Below are positions 25,320-37,328 of a DNA stretch of 64,000 nucleotides, in pieces. Location of the stretch: positions 237,613 to 301,612 of the forward strand of contig NMRB01000496.1 of NCBI GenBank assembly GCA_002633025.1, written 5' to 3'. Source of the stretch: Notospermus geniculatus. Its lineage: Eukaryota; Nemertea; Pilidiophora; Heteronemertea; Lineidae. The notes beneath the pieces are model-generated. The model was given only the letters and a program-made list of their open reading frames with translations, made no database searches and was not told the origin of the DNA. The position numbers and the translations under genes are program-made. How positions within the stretch are numbered: the stretch's first letter is position 1; each line of letters opens with the position of its first letter.

Positions 25320-28300
25320 CGAATTTCAGCCCGGAATGAGTATAACTGTGAATATCAGGAGTTTGTTCTCTCAGCCGTAGATACTCTTGATAACTTTGGT
25401 AATAATTGGCAATATGGTGCAATGAACGAGACCTGATAATTAAACTCTGAAGTTTTAGTTAATTTGTCACTTTTATTTTGTGGTTTTGGGTTTTAGAGAA
25501 GCAAGTATTGTGAAGAGCACATCGTTCTCATCTTTCAACTGCCAACTTTGTATTGCTGTATTCTGCCCAAACTCGGTATACGCAGAGTGGAATCCAAGAA
25601 ATGAGAACATTTTGCAACACTTTTGACTGATAAATTTTGATTTAAGTTGGAGGATCGCTGTCGAAAGTTTGTCTCATGACACCTCCATACTTTTGGTCGT
25701 CTGGAGAGCATAGCTCGTGAAGGTAATTGCGTTTTCTCTTGGTCGATTGCTGGTTTTTCTGATTGGTGTTTTGACTTTTCGTCTTTTGTTGTCATGCACT
25801 GCAAAACCACCACACACACCACCACACCATGACCACCACCAGTAGGCCTACCACACTGATTACATAACCCATCCATGATAGCCTAGGCCTTGACCTACAT
25901 GCCTACATGCATGTTGCACCACACTATCAGCTGATAAAGCACGGTAGACCAATGATTTCATTAGAAACTTATCCTTGAAAATTGTGTATCTGTAAAGCCT
26001 AAAAGACTAAAGCGGTGATCCACTGTTGCGGTTTTGGTCGGCGGCGGGCTTGCGGTGAGGTTGCGGCAATCACCTCTGGCTGACTGCAGGCAAAGGAGCA
26101 GTAACATAGCTGCAGTTGTTCAGGTGTTGCAGCATTATCGCCAGCAGAATTGCGGCAAAAATCACTACCATACCAGCTATGTAAATCCATGCCAGCGGTG
26201 GGTTGCGGTGATATCAAACGTGTTTAATTTTGTCGCAGACCGTGATTTCGCCGTAGGCCTCGCTTCAGTTTGTCATCCAATCAGACCAAGCAATTTCTTT
26301 AATGCGACTTCATCACATGTCGTGCAGTATGGTGCAGGAATTTTGGTGAAGATGAGTGGCCAAAGGGAAAGATAGGGCCAAAAAGTAACAACCCACTGTT
26401 TGTTGTCAGACAGAAAAAGAAAGTGCATTGTTACGTCGTGACATCTGCAAAGTTGCAGTTGTAAATGGTAAATCATTCTGTCTCACGCCTTTTGGACTGC
26501 GTTTCGAACTTCAACTAGAATGAGAGGATACTCAAGAGTAAACTGAATCCATCAGCCAAAAATTGGGATTAGAACATGCTTTGTTTCATTTCAAGGCTGA
26601 TCTTCTGATGCCAGTTTGGTTGGCATGTTTGGGTGGGGCATCCATCATCAGTTTCTTGATGAGCATATGACTGGAGATATTTTGTATTGACAGGACTAAT
26701 TAAATTCCCCTGTAGTAAAAGCTCTTTCTGGGTGCAGTGTACTCAACTGCCAGTCACCACCCAACACCTCCCCAATCTCTAAAGCTGATGATGTGCTGTA
26801 TTGACTCCAGGTAGCAGCACCATACAGCAACTTGCCTACCCTCAGCTTCGATCAACTGAATGTGTTGTTCATGTTTATATTCTAATGCAGAGCCGCATTG
26901 TTTCTGCTGCTAACACATGCTCGGCACTTATTCACCCGATCGGGTAACATCAGGGTGACTCATTCACTGTTGTCCACATGCTGCAGACTGCTTGCAGTGT
27001 TGCACAAATGCAGTCTGGCCTACGGATTATCGTAGTATTGTGTCAGAGGGGATTTCAACGTTTCTGATTGTGTTTTTCTGATTGTGGATAGTGCATTTAT
27101 CATTCTGGCTATTGTTCTGAAACGGAGTCTGAATTTTCGTTCCAAATGTCCAGCCTCTTCCAGTCAGGCCTGGTTAAACTCTCTTTTTGGTGAGTGACAC
27201 CTTTTTGGAGCCAATGAAACATCGTTTTAATCCGGTTTCTTTTCACACTAATCAGCTAACGCTTGTTTTGTAGCACTTGTACTTTTTAGTTGTCAATTGA
27301 AGATGCATCATGCAGGTTGTTAAAAATATGGTGCAGGTAATGAGGAACCCGCGTGCCGGAAATCCCGACAGGTCGGCGCTGCGAGCAGTGCGACCAAAAC
27401 GACGTCATTGACGTCGTTTTATGTGTTGACGCTACGTCATGAAAAAATCAGCTGTACATTTTCTACAGGAAAATTGAGATATACATTGCCGAAATCGTCA
27501 TCTATGTCTTCATTTTAAGGAAAAAAAGCACCGCAAAATGTAGAAATTTTCTCTGCTTCAAGATGGTGTAAATGTCAATGCCAGGCGACCGAAACAAACG
27601 GGAGCTTTTCACACCAGAAATAAATGGAAATAACGTTAGAAAAAAGAAACTTCGGTCGCACTGCTCACAGCGCCACGTCGTGACGTTAGTTCCTCCGGTT
27701 CCCCATTGGTGAAGTAGCCAATTAGCAATACATAATACTGTGTTTTTCATGTCCTGATACCTACATGGAATTCTCTTCACATTCTACCTGTATAGTCTGA
27801 TAATCTTGTCGGTTCATCGGATTACCTGGTACCATTCTTTCACATTCTAGGTTTCAGCCATTTCTGTCTTTCATGTCGGAGATTTTGCTCTGGGCTTATT
27901 TTACATTCTCGCTTTAGAATTTGTGCATAGAATAAATTAGGGTGAACATAGATACAGCCCTGAAGCCCAGTTGCCTGAATCCACTTGTAACCGTCCTTCT
28001 GTATTATAGATTTTCAATGAATAAACAGCCGATTTGGAGTGCAGCTGGGCCAACAGTTTAGAACTTGAGCAACCACCTGGCACTCCAGAAATGAAGGCCA
28101 ATGAGTAATCTACTTACTCAGCATAGTCTCCGTAGAACTAACAGATGCAGATGCAGACTGGTTTCCTATCCTTTCACCGGAATGTCCCCACTTTTGCGTA
28201 ACGTAACGTAACAAACCTCGTCCCTATGTGTCTTCAAGGTCTGGGAAAAAGGCGTGGTGTGTCTTTATTTCGTTACACAGGTGTTGGCAGTGACATCTGA

Positions 28301-28736
28301 CACAATGTCCAAGTTTTACGAGTTGATGAAGTGTAATAAAGGACAAGATTTTTGCAATCTTTTAGCTAGTTATTGACGTACACAAGACTTGCTACAATCC
28401 GGCCTTCATTCAACGATTTATGGCGCGGCAGAGGAAACAAGGTCTCCTGCGTCAGTTGCAGAGAAGTCACGAATGGCAAGCAGGTGCTGCAACTGTTTTG
28501 ACACCTCATCGAGGACTCCATCATCGCTACAATCAATGATGTAGGGCTGTCCGTAAGATGCACCCAAAAATGAGAGTCCCTTCTCTCTGCAGATGAGGGC
28601 AGAGAAGCTACCGCCAAAAATGACCACCCCAACAGTTACACTCAAAAGTCAGTGTCTCAGTGAGGACGCAGGCAACATGCATGTTGTGTGTTCATTGTCA
28701 AGTACCCATGGCTCAAAATCCGTTTTGTCTTTTTAG
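25320..28736. other. Spacer between VAV and the CIPC-like gene; one MITE
   Basis: No exon is convincing here. It contains the MITE at 27338-27709 and a G- and C-rich partly palindromic stretch at about 26015-26220 (GCGGTTTTGG, TTGCGGCAAAAATCAC, GGGTTGCGGTG) that may be another element. Confidence 0.45.
27338..27709. mobile_element. 372-bp MITE (AATGAGGAACC family), copy 2, inverted
   Basis: It starts TAATGAGGAACCCGCGTGCC and ends TAGTTCCTCCGGTTCCCCAT. It runs antiparallel to 16653-17029, sharing the GTGCGACCAAAACGACG segment and the CACGACGTGGCGCTG segment on the opposite strand. Confidence 0.7.
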
Positions 28737-28794
28737 GAACTACAGAAGGACGGAATAGCGTGGTCAAATAAGTCTTCACCATCTATCAGTACAG

Positions 28795-29190
28795 ATGTCA
28801 AACTCGAATCGTGAGAATTCTGAGCCTCAGGGAAGGGACACACCTATTCTCACATCAGTTAGTGGCCCTAGCAACGTAGATTCAGATGGCTTAATGGAAG
28901 TATCTGAGCCTCAGAATGTGTTTGAACTCGGAGAACTCTCGGAGAACCTGGCAGTTAGTAATCAGCAGGAACGATTTATGCGTACGGCGCAGGCATTGAA
29001 AGCTTCGGGTTTGATTGGTGTGACAGTACGGCTTGCAAAAATCATAAAGGAGAATGAAGCTGCTCAAGCTCAAATGGAACAACTCAAACAAGAGACTAGC
29101 GACTTTCTCAGAGACGTGCTCAATAACCCAGAAAATGCTGCCCTTAGACCCTATTTCGAATCCAAGGGTTATATTCCACCAAATACATGA
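28795..29190 (+). CDS. CIPC-like protein
   Basis: A 131-residue frame starting MSNSNRENSEPQGRD. A serine- and glutamate-rich N-terminus is followed at residues 61-120 by a helical segment (RFMRTAQALKASGLIGVTV, then LAKIIKENEAAQAQMEQL and FLRDVLNNPEN). From memory, this matches the C-terminal domain of vertebrate CIPC, the CLOCK-interacting repressor, which has the same RF-x-T-x(2)-L-x(2)-SGL-x-x-T-x-x-T/L-x-x-I-x-x-N-x-A-x-Q arrangement. Vertebrate CIPC is about 400 residues, so only the conserved end is present. The start is supported by an in-frame TAG about 40 bases upstream, in an exon that follows an acceptor (TTTTTAG, ending 28736), so there may be an upstream non-coding exon. A polyadenylation signal lies at 29478. 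Function by family: binding CLOCK/BMAL-type bHLH-PAS proteins. That role is inferred. Confidence 0.65.
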   Translation: MSNSNRENSEPQGRDTPILTSVSGPSNVDSDGLMEVSEPQNVFELGELSENLAVSNQQERFMRTAQALKASGLIGVTVRLAKIIKENEAAQAQMEQLKQETSDFLRDVLNNPENAALRPYFESKGYIPPNT

Positions 29191-29477
29191 CACTCTGACA
29201 TGGACCTGTTGACTGCTGAGATCAAGAACTGCAGTATTTCACTGTTTTGGAATGCTGAATAGAATGAAGAACCAAACTATTCCAATGGCGTAGCAAGCAC
29301 AATACACTGTTTTCACCCTCTTACACAACGTAAAGGACATCATCATGACGTGACACAAATGCTTTGTGTGCATTGGACATCTTTTGGGCCTATTACTCAC
29401 AGCGCCATCTTTTGTGTTGCAGCATATAATGATGTATCAAAGGAAATTATACTTTACTAGTACGGTATGTCAAAATG

Positions 29478-29483
29478 AATAAA
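29478..29483 (+). terminator. AATAAA polyadenylation signal
   Basis: Standard hexamer 288 bases after the stop of the CIPC-like frame; the first good one on this strand. Confidence 0.5.
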
Positions 29484-29605
29484 AACACTCTAATAATCAC
29501 ATTTTCTGTTGAAAATTATTTTTATGTTTGGCAGGTGGTGCTGGAGAGCAAATATGAAAAGTGGTGAATTCAAATTTCCCTCCTTTAGAACTGTCTCTTT
29601 GACTA

Positions 29606-29833
29606 AAGCCTTGTTTATACTTCGACGCACGACGTGCGATCTTGCGTTCGACGCCGACCCCGTCATGCGATTTGGTCGGCGTCCAATTGCGAGGCTGTAA
29701 TTACTTGAGTCATTTCCTAACGGGTCGCCGTCGCTGAAGTACCCTGGACTGTGAATCAATTCTGGGAAGTCTGCGTCCAGATTTGATCGGGCGTCGGACG
29801 CCGATTGTCTTGCGTCTAAGTATAAACTAGGCT
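29606..29833. mobile_element. 228-bp MITE with GTTTATACTT ends
   Basis: AAGCCTTGTTTATACTTCGA at the left and CTAAGTATAAACTAGGCTT at the right form inverted repeats. The interior carries repeated GACGCCGA / TCGGCGTC palindromes. Confidence 0.7.
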
Positions 29834-29834
29834 T

Positions 29835-30954
29835 ATTTGTGACCCATTCTTGCGAAAGTAAACGCATGTCACAACCGATGAAAGGGTTAACGACCTTATA
29901 ATACAATAGCTGAAATGTACATCTCTGCATATTGACAATAGTCGTGGACAGGGGTGATAATAGTTGAGTAAACTGATGACCAGTGATGATCACCTGCAAC
30001 AAGCACCTGCTTTTGCTGGAGCGGGTCACATTTTCAGCCAGGATGTTCCTGTATCCTCTGCATTTCTCCTACCGTACATATGACAGATGACTGAAATTGA
30101 CAACGGATATAAAATTTTGAATATACAGGCATGGGGAAGTGAACCCATTTTGATCAGCTGTCACAAAACACACATGATGTGAAATTGAATAGACCTGCTG
30201 TATAGATGGCTATCGGGTTGTTTCTGTTGCATTTTGCCATTTAACCCTTTGACTGCCACCGGCAAATTATCAAAAATAGAAAAATGTCCACAAAATTCTG
30301 AAAATTTTCTGAAACCCTGGCAGATTGATATTCATCGAAAAGAGTGTGAGACCTTTCCAATGAAATACCTTTATGTTAGGGATGATATTAACCCCTTAAC
30401 TGGGTATGGCGTACTATTAATATTATGTCATTACGCAATCCGGGGAACCCCCAGAAACACCCGAGGATCTCAGCTTGCCTAAGGCTTAATAGTACGCCCT
30501 GCAAGGAAATGGTGCTTCACAGTGCGTAGGACGTTATATCATGTCTGGAACCTTATGCGTCAAATACGTTTTGGGGGCAAATTTTTTTCAGAAAGAAAAA
30601 TTTTAACTAAAAAAATTACACAGTTAAGGCACATGATAGCAAACAACAGCTCATGACCACCACAGACTACAAAACCTACAGTGATTTCACCTTTCGCATT
30701 TCACTTTTCACGTTTTTGCCCACCTGATACCACACTGGCAATAAAATTGTTATCTTTCAACGGGTTCGTTGGGGAATTACACGAGATCCGTGATTCACCA
30801 ATACGAGAATTTTTTTGTGATTTAGCTTTCATTACCTGAGTAGACAGCGTTTTTGTTGGATCCCACCCAGAATGCTATGCTGTATTCTCAGTCAGATGAT
30901 GGAGTCGGGCGTGGATCTAGAGGTGGCCGCCCTGACATGCGCCTCCCCTTTTGG
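29835..30954. other. No gene seen
   Basis: AT-rich spacer. It includes a TGACCCATTC...GAGCGGGTCACA inverted pair (about 29840-30030), which may be a degenerate relative of the element at 30958. No coding signal. Confidence 0.4.
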
Positions 30955-30957
30955 CCA

Positions 30958-31158
30958 ACAAATGTGACCCGTGACAGCAAAATGAGTCGGAATGCGCTGG
31001 AAAGAAGACCCAAGATGACACCAGAGAAGAAGTGCAGAAATGGACAAAATCAAATTTCTCAATGGGCAGACAATGCTGAAATCAACAAACCGTTGGTTCA
31101 CATTGGATCTTCTTCTATGTGCATTCCGACTCACTTTGCTAGCTGTCACGGGTCACAA
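30958..31158. mobile_element. 200-bp MITE (TTTGTGACCC ends), copy 1
   Basis: Left ACAAATGTGACCCGTGACAG with AAAATGAGTCGGAATGC; right GCATTCCGACTCACTTTGCT and GCTGTCACGGGTCACAAA. The core AAGATGACACCAGAGAAG recurs in the element at 43825-44012. Confidence 0.7.
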
Positions 31159-31261
31159 ATCTGTATAATTGACCATGAAATTCAGGAATTTGGAGCAAAT
31201 TTCAATGTTCTTAGCACAGGGCGCCCCCTCTTTTCCAAATCCCGGACCCGCCCCTGGGTGT

Positions 31262-31412
31262 TGAAATGCAGGAGGAAACTGGTGCCCAGAGAAAAGCTAC
31301 GTTGCCCTAATCTCTACTACATATTGTCACTGGCACAATGTGGGATCCAACCCACAACCCGGGGGGTGGCAGTCATGGATACTGCCACTGCACCACACCA
31401 GCAAATAGCACA
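31262..31412 (-). repeat. tRNA-derived SINE, minus orientation
   Basis: Reverse-strand reading gives GTGGTGCAGTGGCAGTATCC, then GGGTTGTGGGTTGGATCCC and a TTTCCTCCTGCATTTC tail, which is the family organisation of 43680-43830. Confidence 0.65.
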
Positions 31413-32409
31413 ACTACTCATTGTATTATGATTAAAGATCCCATCATCTTGTGTACATTTCTACTTGAAATGTAATGATATTACAAGGAGGCTAAGCTAA
31501 TCAAAGTCCTGAAACAAAATATGGCATTTCATCATTTTGTGATCATCTCGAAAATTTCTTGATATGAGTCAACTTGGTTGAATGGATGTCCAATTACCTT
31601 GCCAAAAACTTTGTGTTTAACCAAGAGCCAAGTGCCAATCATTATTGCCACTATGTTGTAATTGCCTGTATTACTAATTGCACCAATCAACAGATAATTG
31701 ACAGGCATCAATATCATATGTGATTTATCGTCTGTTGTTGCAAGAGGACTTGGCACTTTAAACCTCTAAATTACATTGCAGAAGCACACGTACAGCACGT
31801 GTGCCAATACTTATCTATCCTCAGGGATTGCGTCATTATATAAGATTGTGCAACCCACTTGTCAACACTTGTTGGGAATTTTCACTTCAGTTTCGAGAAA
31901 TTTCACTGCCTGCCAATCCCGCTCCCAACACTGAGAAATTTCATTGCAGAACATTCTGTGAAAAGATTAATTACAAAAATAAGCAAATGTGGGATGCTCA
32001 AAGGCAGCACATGACTGATGATACCGAGCTACTCGGTGGATTTCTTTTGATCCACCGCGTTCACACGTAGAACGTATCATCTATTGATTTTGTGATTAAC
32101 GAACATGTCCGTGTTTTTGCGGCGACAAAATGTGTCACTGGGACATTTGTGGTGATGAAGTGAAAGCTGGTCGCATGATGAGCTTATTGTCTTGTCGTGT
32201 TAATTCGTCGTGGAAATATACTCTTCTTAGGTTTGTTCATTGTGTTTTTGCATACATATCCTGTCTTAATCATGATTTTGAAATGAAAGAATGTTTCGTT
32301 TTCATGGATATAATTTTGTGGAATTCCTTTTCATTAGAACTGATATTACAGGACTGAAATTGGCATTTGATGGGTCTTCAATTCAAGGATGTCTCAATTC
32401 AAGAAGAAA

Positions 32410-32640
32410 GTACAGGGACCTAATGCAAAGGTTGTAAACCCTCAATAGGGTTAAGAGTTAGGGTTGCCACTCACCCAGGGTTATGGTTAAACCGTTGGTG
32501 GATCAAAATCCACCTACATGTACATGTATATTTTGATCCACCAAGGGTTTAACACTAACCCTAACCCTGAGTGAGGTTACAACGCCAACCCTAATGATGG
32601 TTTACAACCTTCGCGTCAGGTTCCTGCTGTGGATGAAATT
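32410..32640. mobile_element. MITE with telomere-like core, copy 1
   Basis: Inverted ends GTACAGGGACCTAATGCAAA and TTCGCGTCAGGTTCCTGCT, with AGGTTGTAAACC and GGTTTACAACCT inside. The body repeats TTAGGGTT and AACCCTAACCCT on both arms around a GGTGGATCAAAATCCACC palindrome and its complement. It shares its ends with 43238-43362. Confidence 0.65.
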
Positions 32641-32784
32641 TCCACTGTGCGGTGTGCAATTTGCTACCATTGTGAATTTGAGCTGGCCTTGGGAAATATT
32701 TTGACACAGTACTGCAACTGTTCATAAATGAGGTACTCACTTGACTTTCTATAGACAATATTGGGTGATTCTATGTAGCCTACA

Positions 32785-32925
32785 GCAGGAGTAAACCAGA
32801 GAGCCCAAAGAAAACCTGTGCTCTCAAAAGGGTTGCATGCAGAAAGAATGGATCCACCTGGGGATCAAACCCTGAACTTCAGCAGTGACAGGCACAGCTG
32901 TTTCCACTGCACCACATTGACAACA
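32785..32925 (-). repeat. tRNA-derived SINE, minus orientation
   Basis: The minus strand reads GGTGCAGTGGAAACAGCTGT, a B-box-like GGTTTGATCCCCAGGTGG, then the GGTTTTCTTTGGGCTCTCTG tail. Confidence 0.6.
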
Positions 32926-32989
32926 GAGCATTTCAAGTAACCAATGTCTTACTTCCTCTTTTCCAGTCAACTGCCCCCAATCGTACTAA

Positions 32990-33277
32990 ATGAGCAGACC
33001 GACAGCCAGGCGGCCAGTGACACCAGAACACTCACAACAATTCATCCGTCAGCGGTACGAAGACGCCGCTCACGTCATCTTCCGCCATCAACAAAAACAC
33101 GACCGAGACCCTCCGAATTATCTGACGTTCGGCGAATCGTGCAAACATACGGATTACGCACATTACGGTAACGCGAATGTGGTCAAAGTTACGAAGGATG
33201 TGCTAAGGACGAGCCCTGAACGGACAAAAGTGGATAGCAAAGTGAATAATCAGTCAACTGTTTGTACAATAATGTGA
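32990..33277 (+). CDS. Small protein with C-terminal CaaX box
   Basis: A 95-residue protein starting MSRPTARRPVTPEHSQQF and ending with CTIM. An in-frame TAA lies directly before the ATG, and an acceptor (TTTTCCAG) at 32966 suggests an upstream non-coding exon. The middle is rich in His, Tyr and charged residues (HQQKHDRDPPNYLTFGESC, HTDYAHYGNANVVKVTKDVL) with no membrane segment. I do not recognise the family. The last four residues (Cys, two mostly aliphatic or polar, Met) fit a prenylation signal, and a final Met favours farnesyl transfer, so the protein is likely attached to membranes. That part is inferred from the motif only. RABEPK starts 342 bases downstream on the same strand, so the spacing is tight for an animal genome. 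Confidence 0.6.
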   Translation: MSRPTARRPVTPEHSQQFIRQRYEDAAHVIFRHQQKHDRDPPNYLTFGESCKHTDYAHYGNANVVKVTKDVLRTSPERTKVDSKVNNQSTVCTIM

Positions 33278-33618
33278 TATAGCCCTCGGTGGTATTTGAC
33301 CCCCTGTAGTAGTACCGCTTATAGATTTGCTCATAGTTTTGCCCTTGGTCTAGTCTTCCATTTTGTAGCCCGAAAATAGATTTAAGAAATAGTTATTGCA
33401 GAATATAGATGTGTTGTTTGTAGATCAAATAATTAAGATCAAATAATTAATGAGTGGATCTTCAAAAGGCAGCTTATGACAAGAACTAATATCATTATAA
33501 AAAAAATCATAATTAAAAGTTGGCAAGAGTTCTAACTGGAGGGGTGGTGATCAAATTATAAGAACTGAACATACCGGTAATTGGGAACAGACTATAATTG
33601 TTGACGACTGCTGTAAGA

Positions 33619-35289
33619 ATGGAAGTCCATCCGTATTTGGAACAGGGTATAATCCCGAATAAAAATCTGTGGTACGTGCTTTCAACTCTTGGTGAAACTC
33701 CGTCGATGCGGGTTGGCCACTCGTGTACTTTCATTCCCGGAGAAAATGGTAACGGAAAATTATTCTTCATTGGCGGTGCAACACCTAGTGGGTCGTTTTC
33801 AGAAGTATATCTCTTGGATCCTGATACATTACAATGGGATACGTGCGAGGCCGAGGGCTTCAACGGTCGCTACGAGCATGCGACATTTGTGCCAAAGAGT
33901 GCACCACATAAAGTCTATGTATTCGGTGGTGCGGAACAATCGGGAAACATGAATAGCGTCCAAGTGTATGATATGGTGGACCGTACTTGGAGGTCGGTGG
34001 AAGTCACGGGTGATCTGCCGTCACCCAGGACGCAGCATACGTCTCAGGCCGGCTGTGGGGATAAATTCTACGTCTTCAGCGGTGGAGAGTCGGGGGCCAA
34101 CCCCGTAAATAACCGTAACGTTCAGTGCTTTGACACTTTCACCCACACATGGCGTGTTTTACCCACACAAGGAAAGGCCCCAGACCCGAGGCATGGCCAT
34201 TTACTGGTTGGCGTCGGGACAAAATTATACCTCCACGGTGGAATGTCGGGTTCGAACTTCTTTGATGACCTCCACGTCCTTGATCTCACAACGAACACAT
34301 GGCATAATGAGAAAAAGCGGAAAGGGTTCCTGTCGGCAAGGGCAGGACATAGCGGTGTTGCCGTCGGCAAGTTCATCTATGTCTTCGGTGGGATGAACAA
34401 GGAAGGTGCCCTTGATGACACGTACAGATTGAATACAGGTATATGTTGAACTCTTGCATTTGAAAATTAGGCTTCTGTATGTGTACATTCAAAAAAATCT
34501 TAGGCCCATTGGCCAGTCTTCCTGCCCCACAGTGACTGATAAAGGCTGCAAACCAAGTTAGGAAAAAAACTCAGATACAGATAACACGCTGTCAAGTTGG
34601 AAGTTGAATGCTCTTGCATTGCAAATGCAGCAAAAATTTGTAAGATATTCTAAATTTCTGCTTATTCCTTCCCTATTGTTTCAGAAAATCTGAGATGGAG
34701 TCGAATCGATGTCGGTGGCCCACCACCCACACCTCGTCTCGACTTCGCGATGTGCGTCTTTCCGTATACCGTCACCGTGACTGCAGAATCGACCACGAAC
34801 GACGGAGGAGCTGCACAAAATGCAAAAGATGCTATGGAGAAACAGCTACAGGTGTTGAGCATTCGCTCTGACGATGGTGCAGGGGAGGAGGAAACACCAG
34901 AAGGAGCTGGTAAGATTAATTTGATGCAGCAGCTCCATCCTGGAACTCCACGTTTATTGGTACATTTGTGCAAGCAAAGTCGGAGGGTGTAGCGATGTCA
35001 CACAGAAAACTTGACAAAACTTGACTACTCAAATTTCGGGGAGGGGGGTCAGACAAATTGAGGTCATCAATACAGAAATTTCAATGTCGCGTTGTTTGTT
35101 TCAGAGCCAAGCAAAGAGACGTCAGCAGCTGCGCAAATTACAGAAGATGAAGCGTCTGGTGATGCGTCTGCTTCTGCATCAGGGGCCCAGGCCAGTGAAA
35201 AACAGACAATAACATTGATTCTATTGAACGGAGGGATGGATACCCAAGGGAATATATGGGACGACACATTAGTTTTCAAACCAGAATGA
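33619..35289 (+). CDS. RABEPK: Rab9 effector protein with kelch motifs (p40)
   Basis: Kelch beta-propeller that binds active Rab9 and promotes endosome-to-Golgi return of mannose-6-phosphate receptors (known for the human protein). Three coding exons join in phase to 409 residues: 33619-34438, 34685-34909 and 35105-35289. Kelch repeats start near residue 20: TPSMRVGHSCTFIPG, GNGKLFFIGGATPSGSFSEV, YEHATFVP, KVYVFGGAEQSGNMNSV, SPRTQHTS, DPRHGHLLVG, LYLHGGMSGSNFFDDLHVLD and KFIYVFGGMNKEGALDDTY. A last blade closes with LILLNGGMDTQGNIWDD. An acidic, alanine- and serine-rich insert (about residues 310-385), mostly exons 2 and 3, is longer than in the human protein (372 residues). The start is the first ATG after an in-frame run without ATG; residues MEVHPYLEQG match the family's short N-terminal tail. 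It is followed by AATAAA at 36001. Confidence 0.93.
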
Positions 35290-36492
35290 TTCCAGTACAC
35301 AGCCTAGGACTGTTTCATCAAATTTCTAACATGACAAACTGTGACATATCCACTAACAAAAGCGTGTTTATCTTTTTGTAACTTCCTGCCATTTTGTAGT
35401 CAGATGCTTCGTTCGACTCGAGTGTCATATTGAGTTCCAAGCATCAACAAACAATAATGTTGATTTAGCTACGGTATATCTCCCAAGGTGGCAGATTCAA
35501 AATAGAAATCATTTGAAGAAATTTATTCATTTCAACATTCTAACGGACATTCCTTCAAATATTTGTTGAAATTTTGACTTTCAGTTTCTGAAATGCTGAA
35601 ATACTGTAGATCAGTATACTAAGACAGTATTTGACGACAGAAATTTTGTTGTCAGTACAATGTATTTAATTTTGATAAGTGTTAGGTTGCTATTTTGCCG
35701 TGTTGTTTGTTTCATATTTTGTTTTTCTTCAGAGGCATAATCGGCAGTAAACATTGAACAGCATTATGTAGGCCTACCAGTACTTCCACGTGTACAGGCA
35801 TTGCGCATTGATTATGTACACATACGTGCTGCATGTACCGGTACATGCTACATGTACATGTAGCCGTGCTACATGTACGTGTAGATTCAATGTATTTAGG
35901 AATGTAGGAAATTTACAGACATCATGTGGATAGCTGTGTAATTTGCTGGTCGAATGTTCCTTATGTCGCCATTTTGATACAAAAGGCAACTTTTTGGACA
36001 AATAAATGATTTTCAGTTCTATCTTGTCTTATCTATATTCACAGAGTGAAAAATAATGTACAAATCAAAAAACAAAGAACTTTTGACATTCTATTGAAAA
36101 TATCACAGGAAATCCTGTTTTCAGGTCATGTCTAGTCGACATCCATCCTTTTTTTGCGTGAGATGATTCATCAACAATAGTCTGCATGACAAGAGCATTG
36201 ATATCATAACAGACACAGGATATCATCACAGACACATAACGACATACTTCTATGTAGGTCTACCAGATGAACGAACAGGAGGCAAAGTATGTCAACAACA
36301 AATAATTTATTGCAAAATTTATAACTGTACTCGTACCACCTTTGGCAGGTGTTCTGACAATAACAAGATGGGGGATTTAGAGAATTGGTCATAAATTCTT
36401 GAAAATGTTGAAAACTGTATGGAATTCATCTCGGATATCAACCGAGTTCAAACATGAGTAAATTTCTCATGCCCTTGGATCAGAAATACTGA
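35290..36492. other. RABEPK 3' UTR and spacer
   Basis: AT-rich, no further exon. It contains a TACATGTA / ACATGTAC palindromic cluster at about 35820-35885 and AATAAA at 36001-36006, the likely RABEPK polyadenylation signal. Confidence 0.45.
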
Positions 36493-36644
36493 GGGGCCAT
36501 CTCAAAATTACATTGATGCAAAAAAAGACGAAGTGACTTCATCTTTTCCCTGACCCCCTCCCCCTTGAAACCCCAAATCGAGAACCCCCCCAGACGAAGT
36601 CACTTCGTCTTTTTTGGCATCAAAACAATTTTGAGATGGCCCCT
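36493..36644. mobile_element. 152-bp MITE (GGGGCCATCTCAAAATT ends)
   Basis: GGGGCCATCTCAAAATTACA at the left and CAATTTTGAGATGGCCCC at the right, with inner arms AAAAAAGACGAAGTGACTTC and GAAGTCACTTCGTCTTTTTT. It is a near-perfect fold-back. A second inverted pair (ACCTTATTCATGAAG and TTTGTGAATAAGGT) follows directly at 36657-36800. Confidence 0.75.
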
Positions 36645-37328
36645 TAATAGCAGGGACCTTATTCATGAAGCTCTCGTAACTTGCAGTCTGAGTGCGTAAA
36701 CTACGTATTGTCCATTTGCGGACAACCTATTGTTCACTATCAGCCTGACAAAGGATTTGCGAGGCCTTAAAGTTACGTGTGGGCTTTGTGAATAAGGTTT
36801 CAGATTTTCAAATAGATGGAAAAAGGTGCTGAGCTCTGGTAACACGTCAGGCAGCACCTGACAAACCTCAGTTCGGAACAAACTGTAAATTCCCCCATTA
36901 CGCCCTATATTTCGTGGCTTTTTGATCGCGTCTGCCATGTGGGCTGAAAATGGTCCATGGAGCTCAGTTGTACGACAAGAACCAAACAAGGAGAGACAAA
37001 TTGTGACTGGAAGGTGGCCCTATTGGGCCTAGCACAAAAATCTGGTAGCAGCTGAACTGCAAGGAACTTGAGTATATGGAAGACAGCAGATGTGGACAGA
37101 TGAAATACTGGCTCTTGGACCCGAGAAGCCACCTAGCACCAAACAAACAGATGAATTTGCAAGGACAATGGCAAGTTATTTTTTGCCATAGTAGAAGAGG
37201 AGTCTTAACTTGAAGAAAATCGACCAGGTACTGATACTGATACTGTTACCCCTCCACTAATTGCACCTTTTTCAAGATTGATCACAGCATCCAAATGTTG
37301 CATAGTCACATCACATGCAAGTATACTC

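Noticed and set aside
25312-25422. Longer VAV N-terminus starting further upstream
   Set aside because: The frame is open but VAV proteins begin directly with the CH domain, and the start at 25311 has the better context.
30853-31431. 192-codon plus-strand open frame
   Set aside because: It runs through a MITE and an inverted SINE; no domain or splice context.
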